Shown one piece after another: positions 57,248 to 64,000 of a DNA stretch of 64,000 bases. Under the pieces are notes generated by a model. That model made no database searches. It saw only the letters and a program-made list of their open reading frames with translations, and had not been told where the DNA came from. How positions within the stretch are numbered: position 1 is the first letter of the stretch; each line of letters opens with the position of its first letter. The stretch comes from Clostridium saccharobutylicum DSM 13864 (lineage in GTDB: Bacteria; Bacillota; Clostridia; Clostridiales; Clostridiaceae). Made by a program: the position numbers and the translations under genes. The stretch spans positions 725,501 to 789,500 of the forward strand of contig NC_022571.1 in assembly GCF_000473995.1 (NCBI RefSeq). Direction: 5' to 3'.

Positions 57248-57480
57248 AACTTTGAAATATATTTAAAACTAGAAAGTAAGTAGATTCTTTTGCGGAGCAT
57301 TGCATTTAGAATATTACTATAGGTATTTCTTCAGTAAAAGTTGTTTCATTCTTCCTTGTCACAAGCTTGTCTTGGGAACATGCTGGAATGGAACAACTTT
57401 TATGGGTAGAAATCCATAGTAATATTCTATAGCAATCGAGTAAAAGAATCTACTTACTTTCGGTAAGTTATAACATAAGC
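57248..57480 (+). repeat. Family B long-hairpin element, copy 9
   Basis: AACTTTGAAATATATTTAAA at the left. Outer arms GAAAGTAAGTAGATTCTTTT and AAAAGAATCTACTTACTTTC (perfect). Inner stem TAGAATATTACTATAGG with CCATAGTAATATTCTA. Right end TTTCGGTAAGTTATAACATAAG. The left half is nearly identical to copy 8. Confidence 0.88.
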
Positions 57481-57496
57481 CTAAATATAATGAATA

Positions 57497-57553
57497 ATTT
57501 AACTCCAATATAAATATTACTAAATATAAGCAATATTTATATTGGAGTTAAAT
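57497..57553 (+). promoter_or_regulatory. 22-bp perfect hairpin enclosing the csp ribosome binding site
   Basis: Arms 57497-57518 and 57532-57553 are exact complements around a 13-base loop. The right arm contains TTGGAG, the ribosome binding site, and ends at the base before the GTG start. If transcribed, it would hide the site. It may be a translation control element. Confidence 0.7.
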
Positions 57554-59365
57554 GTGCCTGACTTAAAGCATTGTAATTTATATTTTGAGGACTCACCAGA
57601 TTTTTTGGTTGAATATAGAGGGAATTTTAAAGAAGAAATAGAGAAGGTATCTTATGCATGTGGTAACATAATTACAAATACTATTGCAATTGTATCGACA
57701 TCATATGATTATTTGAATCAACTTTTAAAAGATGTTCCATCAATTATTTTTATTGATCCTAGAAGTATGTTTGTCTTGCAAGATATTTCACCGTCAAATG
57801 TCGATAACATAAATAATGTTAAAATTAATCCATATTTAAATTTGACTGGCAAGGGTGTGCTAGTTGGTATGGTTGATACAGGAATAGATTATTTAAATCA
57901 GGAATTTATTAGAGAAGATGATACATCAAGGATTATTAGTATATGGGATCAAACAATTTCAGATGTTACAGATGAATCCGTATATATTGGAACTGTTTAT
58001 TCAAATGAACAAATAAATAATGCCATTAATGCTAAGAAAGATAATGGAGACCCCTATGCAATTGTACCATCAAAGGATGATATTGGACATGGAACTCAGA
58101 TAGCTGGGATAATAGGTGCAAGAGGTTATAATGGAAAATTTCAAGGAGTTGCACATGATTGTGATTTTGTTATTGTAAAACTATTTGAGTCTATAAATTT
58201 CAAAAATAGGTTAAAAAGTAATGGAGTAGAATATACTCCAGTTTATAATAATGCCGAAGTTTTAGCAGCAATAGAGTATTTAAAGAATTTTTCTGTAAAA
58301 TCTAAAAGACCTATGGTTATATTTTTAGGGGTGGGTACTACGGAAGGAAGTCATGATGGGAATAATATAATTTCTAGATATATAACGTCAATTGGTACTA
58401 TTAGAGGTATTGTTGTTGTTACTGGAGTTGGAAATGAAGGAGCATCAGAGGGACATGTTTCTGGTGTTATAGCCAACGTAGAAGATATAGCTTCAATTGA
58501 GTTGAAAATTCCAAGAGAAATGAAATATTTTTCATTTTATATATGGGTAAGAAAACCTAATAAGGCTGCTTTAAATGTCATTTCTCCAACTGGTGAAACA
58601 TCTAAATTTATTAAAGTAAAAACAAATAAAATATTTAAGATTGAATTTTTCTTTTTGAATACTGTAATGACGGTTGAATATTATTCACCAGAACATTATA
58701 CAGGTCATGAGCTTATACATGTTATTTTTGACTCTATTAAACCAGGAATATGGACATTTCAATTAAGAGGTGATTATATAGTCGATGGAAGATATGATAT
58801 ATGGTTACCACCTCAAAAGACATTACCTAAAGATACAAAATTTCTTCAATCAGATCCATTTACAACTCTAACAATTCCATCCACAGCGAGAAAAGTTGCT
58901 ACTGTAGCATACTTTGGAAATAATAATAACTTAGTTGCTTCTTCAGGTAAAGGATTTAATTCTAATGGATTAATTAATCCGGATTTTGCAACTCTGGGAG
59001 TTGATATTTTAACTACTAAAGTTGGTGGAGGAGTAGCAACAGTTTCAGGTAGTTCAGCTGCAGCAGGAATAGCGGCAGGAGCGTGTGCACTTTTACTACA
59101 ATGGGGAATTGTTGAAGGAAATGATATAACTATGTATTCTAGAAAAATTGTAACTTATTTAATACATGGAGCTGACAGAAGCAATGTTATTTATAAATAT
59201 CCCAATAGGGAGATTGGCTATGGATATCTTGATTTATTAGGGACATTTAATATTATAAGCGGAACATATAGGAATTATAGAGGGGATATTGATGATGACT
59301 TTATTGAATATTATTGTAATAAATTGTTTATAAGAATTCCAAGAGAAATATGGAGGAGTTTATAA
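57554..59365 (+). CDS. Subtilisin-like serine protease, Csp type, first copy
   Basis: An S8 protease of the clostridial Csp (germination) family. An N-terminal prodomain of about 90 residues is followed by a subtilase domain with the full triad: D108 (VDTGIDYL), H179 (GHGTQIAG) and S501 (SGSSAAAG), and by the long Csp-type insertion (about 300-430, jelly roll) before the serine. No signal peptide, as in spore Csp proteins. In C. perfringens and C. difficile relatives process pro-SleC or act as germinant pseudoproteases. Here the triad is intact. GTG at 57554 (TTGGAG, 7-base spacing) is preferred to TTG at 57542. The stop TAA overlaps the next ATG by one base. Confidence 0.9.
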   Translation: MPDLKHCNLYFEDSPDFLVEYRGNFKEEIEKVSYACGNIITNTIAIVSTSYDYLNQLLKDVPSIIFIDPRSMFVLQDISPSNVDNINNVKINPYLNLTGKGVLVGMVDTGIDYLNQEFIREDDTSRIISIWDQTISDVTDESVYIGTVYSNEQINNAINAKKDNGDPYAIVPSKDDIGHGTQIAGIIGARGYNGKFQGVAHDCDFVIVKLFESINFKNRLKSNGVEYTPVYNNAEVLAAIEYLKNFSVKSKRPMVIFLGVGTTEGSHDGNNIISRYITSIGTIRGIVVVTGVGNEGASEGHVSGVIANVEDIASIELKIPREMKYFSFYIWVRKPNKAALNVISPTGETSKFIKVKTNKIFKIEFFFLNTVMTVEYYSPEHYTGHELIHVIFDSIKPGIWTFQLRGDYIVDGRYDIWLPPQKTLPKDTKFLQSDPFTTLTIPSTARKVATVAYFGNNNNLVASSGKGFNSNGLINPDFATLGVDILTTKVGGGVATVSGSSAAAGIAAGACALLLQWGIVEGNDITMYSRKIVTYLIHGADRSNVIYKYPNREIGYGYLDLLGTFNIISGTYRNYRGDIDDDFIEYYCNKLFIRIPREIWRSL

Positions 59366-61080
59366 TGAAGCAAAGTATGGTTCCAGAAAAGATTTTTAGT
59401 GATTCGAATTATTATCATTATATGGTTCAATATGAAGGAAATATTGAGGATGAAGTTTCAAAAATGCCAGGTTACTATGCTACAATAATTAATGATAATT
59501 ATGCAATTATATCTATAAGTGGAGATTTAAAGGTTGATATTGGTGATATAAGACTTACAACAGTTGTATATGTTAAGCCAACCGAAATGTATACACTACA
59601 AGATGTTTCTCCAATAGAAGCATCTGGAGCTAGATTTTTGCAATTAAATTTGCCCTTAAGTTTAAATGGAAAAGGCGTAAATGTGGCAGTAATAGATTCT
59701 GGCATTGATTATTTAAGTGATGAATTTATGACTGCTGCTGGTGAAACAAGAGTTGAATGCATTTGGGATCAAACAATAATTTCAAATGAGAAGGATAATG
59801 ATATTTCTGTACCTTTTGGAACAGTTTATAGAAAAGAAAAAGTAAATGATGCTATAAAAGCTTATAGAGAAGGGAAATCACCATATGACATAGTTCCTAG
59901 CAGAGATCAAATTGGACATGGTACTAATATGTCTGGAATAATTGGAGCTACTGGTAAAAATCCAGAATTAAAGGGGATTGTTCCAGAATGTGATTTTGTA
60001 GTAGTCAAATTAATGATAGATGCTGCATATCAAGCTCAATTTGATGTTAAAGTACCAGTATTTAATTTAACATCAATTTTCTCAGCTTTACAATTTTTGT
60101 ACGAATATGCACTTAAAAGTAGGAAACCTATGATTGTATATTTCCCTCTTGGAACTAATTTAGGAAGTCATAAAGGAAATGGTATTTTAGAAGAATACAT
60201 AGAATCAATTACAAGTAGTAGTGGTATAGTATTGGTTACTGGAGCAGGAAATCAAAGAGATGCAGGTGGTCATACATCTGGAACTATATCTCAAGTTGAT
60301 ACGCCTATTGCAATTGAGCTTGAGGTATCACCAGAGCAGAAACACTTAATAATTGATATTTGGACTGAACTTCCTAACGTAATGACTATAGACATAGTAT
60401 CTCCATCAGGTGAAAATACAGGTATAATACCAAGTATAATTAATTCAACTAGAAACTATACTTTTGTATTTGAAAAAACATCGATAAAAGTTAATTATTA
60501 TTTTCCAGAGGAAAGTACAGGAGATGAATTGATACGAATTAGATTTTATAGTTTACAGCCAGGTATATGGCTTCTTAGATTGAGAGCAAAGTATATTTTG
60601 AGTGGCGTATACAATGCTTGGCTGCCTCAAAGAGGAATAACAGTAGGAAATACTAAGTTTAGTTCATCTGATCCATATGGAACAGTAACTAATCCGGGAA
60701 CTTCATCTTATGTAGTTACTGCAGCAGCATATAATCAAAATAATAATAATGTTCTTAATTATTCTGGAGTGGCTTTTAGAGATAATTTGATTGATGTAAT
60801 AGATGTTGCAGCAGGAGGAGTAAATGCTTTAACTGTAGCACCAAGTAATAAAACTGCTATTGTAAATGGGACTAGTGTATCATCAGCAGTAGTTGCTGGA
60901 GCTTGTGTTATGTTATTTCAGTGGGGAATTGTTCAAGGCAATGATCCATATATATATTCCCAAACTGTTAAAGCATATTTAGCAAAGGGAACATCACGAA
61001 GAAGTGGAGATATATATCCAAATGCTAGATGGGGATATGGTATTCTAGATATTGTTAAGATGTTTCAAAATATGGAGTAA
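59365..61080 (+). CDS. Subtilisin-like serine protease, Csp type, second copy
   Basis: A 571-aa paralogue of the preceding protease with the same layout: prodomain, then D111 (VIDSGIDYL), H185 (GHGTNMSG) and S504 (NGTSVSSA). All three residues are present, though the GTSVSSA context departs from the usual GTSMAAP. The ATG at 59365 follows TGGAGGAG and overlaps the upstream stop (TAATG), so translation is coupled. No sleC is visible within the window. Likely role: spore germination protease (inference from family). Confidence 0.9.
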   Translation: MKQSMVPEKIFSDSNYYHYMVQYEGNIEDEVSKMPGYYATIINDNYAIISISGDLKVDIGDIRLTTVVYVKPTEMYTLQDVSPIEASGARFLQLNLPLSLNGKGVNVAVIDSGIDYLSDEFMTAAGETRVECIWDQTIISNEKDNDISVPFGTVYRKEKVNDAIKAYREGKSPYDIVPSRDQIGHGTNMSGIIGATGKNPELKGIVPECDFVVVKLMIDAAYQAQFDVKVPVFNLTSIFSALQFLYEYALKSRKPMIVYFPLGTNLGSHKGNGILEEYIESITSSSGIVLVTGAGNQRDAGGHTSGTISQVDTPIAIELEVSPEQKHLIIDIWTELPNVMTIDIVSPSGENTGIIPSIINSTRNYTFVFEKTSIKVNYYFPEESTGDELIRIRFYSLQPGIWLLRLRAKYILSGVYNAWLPQRGITVGNTKFSSSDPYGTVTNPGTSSYVVTAAAYNQNNNNVLNYSGVAFRDNLIDVIDVAAGGVNALTVAPSNKTAIVNGTSVSSAVVAGACVMLFQWGIVQGNDPYIYSQTVKAYLAKGTSRRSGDIYPNARWGYGILDIVKMFQNME

Positions 61081-61202
61081 AGTTATATATATAATAACAA
61101 GTATATAGAGATATTTTGAATAGTTGTGGATAAATAGATTAGTGATTTATTTATATTGTGTACTAAAATTTGCATTATTGATAAAAAACTAAGTAAATAA
61201 AT

Positions 61203-61229
61203 TTGACATTTATTCTGGAATGGTATAAT
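61203..61229 (+). promoter_or_regulatory. Sigma-A type promoter of the thi operon
   Basis: TTGACA (61203-61208), a 15-base spacer and TATAAT (61224-61229) with an extended TGG. It lies about 35 bases before the TPP aptamer. Confidence 0.75.
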
Positions 61230-61261
61230 CTTTAATTTAGAAAGACAATTTTATAACAGAA

Positions 61262-61355
61262 TAACTAGGGGAGCTAATATTTTAGCTGAGATTGGAAAGA
61301 GTGATTTCCTGGACCCTTATAACCTGATTTGGTTAATGCCAACGGAGGGAAGTAT
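61262..61355 (+). ncRNA. TPP riboswitch (THI element)
   Basis: The conserved core is complete: CTAGGGGAGC, GCTGAGAT, GACCCTTATAACCTGAT, and TGGTTAATGCCAACGGAGGG ending AAGT. Thiamine pyrophosphate binding would favour the terminator at 61385, switching off thiW and the genes downstream. Confidence 0.96.
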
Positions 61356-61384
61356 ATTAATTAATGTTTACGCGTGATTTATTT

Positions 61385-61412
61385 ATGTATCCCTTTGGGA
61401 TACATTTTTTTT
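61385..61412 (+). terminator. Riboswitch-controlled terminator
   Basis: ATGTATCCC-TTT-GGGATACAT followed by T. It sits between the aptamer and thiW, so control is by transcription attenuation. Confidence 0.88.
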
Positions 61413-61472
61413 ATGTGAAAAATAGGTTGTCACTCAAATTAAAATTTATCTTGTCTTAAGGAGGGAGAGTGA

Positions 61473-62000
61473 ATGCAAGAAAAAAGTAAAGCACAAAAAA
61501 TTGCATTAAGTGGATTATTAATTGGTATTTCAGTTATTTTTGGAACACTATCAATGCCAATTGGAGCAGCTAAAATATCTCCAGTACAACATTTTGTGAA
61601 TGTTGTAGGAGCAATAACTTTAGGTCCAATATATGCAGTTTTAAATGCATTCGTCGCATCACTTATAAGAAATATTATGGGCACAGGCAGTTTGCTAGCT
61701 TTTCCAGGAAGTATGATAGGTGCTTTTCTTTCAGGAATTTTTTATAAGAAATTTAGAAGAGCAAGTATGGCTGTTATTGGTGAAGTGTTTGGTACTGGAA
61801 TTTTAGGGGCATTGATAGCATATCCAGTAGCGGTCTTAATTTTAGGGAAGGAAGCAGCATTTTTTGTATATATAATTCCTTTTACTATGAGCTGTAGTGC
61901 GGGAGCTATTATAGCATATTTCTTTTTAAAGGTTTCTGTTATAAGAAAAATATTAATAAATAATGAATTGTCAATAAATAAGGCACATGAAAATAAATAA
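61473..62000 (+). CDS. thiW: ThiW, substrate-binding component of an ECF-type thiazole transporter
   Basis: A 175-aa membrane protein with five to six helices. MPIGAAKISPVQHFVNVVGA and GSMIGAFLSGIFYKKFR are typical of ThiW, which imports the thiazole part of thiamine together with a shared ECF energising module. AGGAGGGAG precedes the ATG. The TPP riboswitch upstream supports the assignment. The last six residues (KAHENK) and the stop come from the left end of a family A remnant. Confidence 0.92.
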   Translation: MQEKSKAQKIALSGLLIGISVIFGTLSMPIGAAKISPVQHFVNVVGAITLGPIYAVLNAFVASLIRNIMGTGSLLAFPGSMIGAFLSGIFYKKFRRASMAVIGEVFGTGILGALIAYPVAVLILGKEAAFFVYIIPFTMSCSAGAIIAYFFLKVSVIRKILINNELSINKAHENK

Positions 62001-62044
62001 AAAATAAGCTGGCAAATGGATATGCTATTTTTTGAACGTGCCTA
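61979..62044. repeat. Family A short element at the thiW stop
   Basis: AAGGCACATGAAAATAAATAA at the left, GCTATTTTTTGAACGTGCCT at the right. The core is reduced to about 25 bases (GCTGGCAAATGG). Confidence 0.75.
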
Positions 62045-62136
62045 GACATAATTTTAAAGATATTAAGAAAATTTAATGAAGTGTAAATTGTGGAAAGTAT
62101 AAGATCAAATTTATATTAACTAGAAGGGGTGATTTT

Positions 62137-62937
62137 ATGTTTAGAGCATTAACAATTGCTGGATCAGACACATGCGGTGGAGCTGGAATTCAGGCCGATT
62201 TAAAGTCTTTCTCAGCTAATGGAGTTTATGGAATGAGTGTTATAACAGCAGTAACGGCTCAAAATACTATGGGAGTTTTCGGTATTCAAGATATAAATCC
62301 AGAAATGATTGAAGCTCAAGTAGATGTTATCTTTAATGACATAAGAGTAGATGCTATTAAGATAGGTATGGTTTCAAAGATTGAATCTATAAAGTCTATA
62401 TCAAAATCTTTAAAAAAGGTAGGAAAGCTTCCAATGATAGTATTAGATCCAGTCATGATATCTAAAAGTGGATTTAACTTATTATCTAAGGATGCAAAAG
62501 AAACATTAATTCATGAATTATTTCCGTTAGCAACATTAATAACTCCTAATTTACCAGAAGCAGAAGAAATTTTAGGAATAGAAATAAAAACTTTAGATGA
62601 TATGAAACAATCAGCTTTAAAGCTTAAGGAACTTGGACCAAAAGCTGTTTTAGTTAAAGGTGGACATTTAGAGGGAGAAGCGACTGATTTATTATTTGAT
62701 GGAAAAGAATTCATAATTTTGCCACAAAAAAGAATTAATACTACTCATACTCATGGAACAGGATGTACTTTATCATCTGCAATAGCTGCTAATTTAGCTA
62801 AAGGAATGACAATAGAAGCAGCTGTAAGACAAGGAAAAAAGTATGTAACAACTGCTATAGAACATGGCTTTGAATTAGGAAAAGGAGTAGGTCCTACTAA
62901 TCATTTTTATGAGCTTTATAAGAAAGCTGGAATTTAG
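62137..62937 (+). CDS. thiD: Hydroxymethylpyrimidine/phosphomethylpyrimidine kinase
   Basis: Phosphorylates HMP and HMP-P in thiamine synthesis. TIAGSDTCGGAGIQADLKSF at the N-terminus (shown as one 20-residue stretch), VTAQNTMGV, VLDPVMISKSG, VLVKGGHL, and the anion-hole/catalytic Asp-Cys region HTHGTGCTLSSAIAA. 266 aa. AGAAGGGGTG precedes the ATG. The TAG stop overlaps a sequence (TAGACACAATCAAG) that looks like a worn family A end. Confidence 0.95.
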   Translation: MFRALTIAGSDTCGGAGIQADLKSFSANGVYGMSVITAVTAQNTMGVFGIQDINPEMIEAQVDVIFNDIRVDAIKIGMVSKIESIKSISKSLKKVGKLPMIVLDPVMISKSGFNLLSKDAKETLIHELFPLATLITPNLPEAEEILGIEIKTLDDMKQSALKLKELGPKAVLVKGGHLEGEATDLLFDGKEFIILPQKRINTTHTHGTGCTLSSAIAANLAKGMTIEAAVRQGKKYVTTAIEHGFELGKGVGPTNHFYELYKKAGI

Positions 62938-63047
62938 ACACAATCAAGAGATATTAATAAGAATGATTAATTATATAAAAACATAAAGAATTTATTTAAT
63001 AACATTACAAATTAAATTATTAGTAAAAATTGAGAGGAGAATAAACA

Positions 63048-64000
63048 ATGAATTATAAAACTCAAATGGAAGCAGCTAAAAAAGGTATAGTAACTAAAGA
63101 AATGAAGGTAGTAGCTAAGAAGGAAAATATATCAGAAGAAAAATTAATGAAACTTGTAGCGGAAGGTAAAGTAGCTATTCCAGCTAATGTTAATCATAAA
63201 TCTCTTAGCCCAGAAGGAATTGGTGATGGACTTAAAACAAAGATAAACGTAAATTTAGGTATTTCAGGTGATTCAGTTGATTATTGCAGAGAAATGGAAA
63301 AAGTAAAAATGGCAATTGATTTTGGTGCTGAAGCTATAATGGATTTAAGCAACTATGGAAAAACTCAAGAATTTAGAGAAAAACTTATTGAATATTCACC
63401 TGCTATGATAGGTACAGTTCCTATGTATGATGCAATTGGATACTTAGAAAAAGAACTTTTAGATATAAAAGCAGAAGATTTTTTAGACGTAGTTAGAGCT
63501 CATGCTAAAGCTGGAGTTGATTTTGTTACTATTCATGCTGGAATAAATAAGAGAACAATCTCAGTTTTTAAAGAAGATAAAAGAAAGTTAAATATTGTAT
63601 CTAGAGGTGGATCATTATTATTTGCTTGGATGGAGATGACAGGTAACGAAAATCCATTTTATGAACATTATGATGAGTTACTTGAAATTCTTAGAGAATA
63701 TGATGTGACAATAAGTCTGGGAGATGCAATGAGACCTGGATGTATTGATGATTCAACTGATGCTGGTCAAATTACTGAACTTATAGAATTGGGTCTATTA
63801 ACAAAAAGAGCTTGGGAAAAAGATGTACAAGTTATGATTGAAGGTCCAGGACATATGGCTATGAATGAAATTGCTGCTAACATGCAAATTGAAAAAAGAT
63901 TATGTCATGGTGCACCATTCTATGTTTTAGGACCTCTTGTTACTGATATTGCACCAGGATATGATCATATTACATCGGCTATTGGTGGAGCTATTGCTGC
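63048..64000 (+). CDS. thiC: Phosphomethylpyrimidine synthase (right end cut off)
   Basis: A radical SAM enzyme making HMP-P from aminoimidazole ribotide. About 317 codons are present, open to the window edge. [83 protein letters not shown], and [11 protein letters not shown] are diagnostic. The C-terminal CxxCxxxxC cluster motif lies beyond the window. GAGAGGAG precedes the ATG. It lies 110 bases after thiD with no second riboswitch, so it is probably co-transcribed under the TPP switch. Confidence 0.95.
   Translation, partial: MNYKTQMEAAKKGIVTKEMKVVAKKENISEEKLMKLVAEGKVAIPANVNHKSLSPEGIGDGLKTKINVNLGISGDSVDYCREMEKVKMAIDFGAEAIMDLSNYGKTQEFREKLIEYSPAMIGTVPMYDAIGYLEKELLDIKAEDFLDVVRAHAKAGVDFVTIHAGINKRTISVFKEDKRKLNIVSRGGSLLFAWMEMTGNENPFYEHYDELLEILREYDVTISLGDAMRPGCIDDSTDAGQITELIELGLLTKRAWEKDVQVMIEGPGHMAMNEIAANMQIEKRLCHGAPFYVLGPLVTDIAPGYDHITSAIGGAIA

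Noticed and set aside
19465..57480. CRISPR-like or tandem repeat array
   Set aside because: Copies are dispersed over 38 kb in both orientations, are palindromic and long, and lack regular spacers or cas genes.
57554..61080. Csp proteins as pseudoproteases
   Set aside because: Asp, His and Ser of the triad are present in both copies, unlike the catalytically dead CspA/CspC of C. difficile.
63001..63047. Second TPP riboswitch before thiC
   Set aside because: The gap after thiD has no CTGAGA or ACCTGAT core.

Overview
The window is a low-GC chromosomal segment from a Clostridium sensu stricto. The C. beijerinckii group or a close relative is my inference, from the AT-rich codon use, strong AGGAGG/GGGGG ribosome binding sites, Csp-type subtilases, a clostridial arg operon and an NdpA-like nucleoid protein. 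Both ends cut genes (pheA at the left, thiC at the right). No rRNA, tRNA, CRISPR array, prophage or transposase gene was seen.

Layout. 1-3.9 kb: aromatic amino acid genes pheA(3' end)-aroE-aroK-aroF-tyrA. 4.3-7.2 kb: two secreted proteins, a GH43+CBM6 arabinoxylan hydrolase and a polysaccharide deacetylase-like protein with a damaged metal motif. 8.2-13.5 kb: an Agr-type two-component pair without agrB or agrD, a VanZ-like protein, two coupled very small membrane peptides and a membrane MutS-like ATPase. 13.9-24.7 kb: a LysR regulator divergent from two tandem copies of a three-gene cassette (FMN/FeS enoate reductase, YdiB-type quinate/shikimate dehydrogenase, YdiN-type MFS transporter). One dehydrogenase copy has a premature stop. 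25.3-32.3 kb: fbp, a CYTH protein, an NdpA-like protein, serC, a small membrane protein/HTH pair and lepB. 33-41.7 kb: the complete argGHCJBDF cluster on the minus strand. 42-55.4 kb: DUF4363/DUF421, a uridine kinase-like protein, a chemoreceptor, serine dehydratase, an OmpR-type two-component system, then apbE and a NapH-like membrane FeS protein carrying two FMN-binding domains. 56.4-61.1 kb: an unknown 196-aa protein and two Csp-type subtilases in tandem. 61.2-64 kb: TPP riboswitch-thiW-thiD-thiC.

The most unusual feature lies between the genes. About thirty interspersed palindromic elements fall into three families. Family A (about 17 copies or remnants) has ends AAGGCACA...TGTGCCTT/AA and an AACAAGTCC/GGACTTGTT inner stem. 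Family B (9 full, 3 partial) is a 190-240 bp long-hairpin element whose paired arms change together between copies while particular unpaired strands stay constant. Family C (2 copies) is about 95 bp and built the same way. Several A elements sit exactly at gene 3' ends and supply the stop codon or the last codons of the protein. These families look like non-autonomous mobile or structured RNA/DNA elements and are the best candidate for an undescribed system here.

The second candidate is the duplicated enoate reductase/dehydrogenase/transporter cassette. Matching palindromic T-N11-A operators lie about 140 bp upstream of both reductase genes. I infer anaerobic uptake and reduction of shikimate- or quinate-like cyclic acids as electron acceptors under LysR control.
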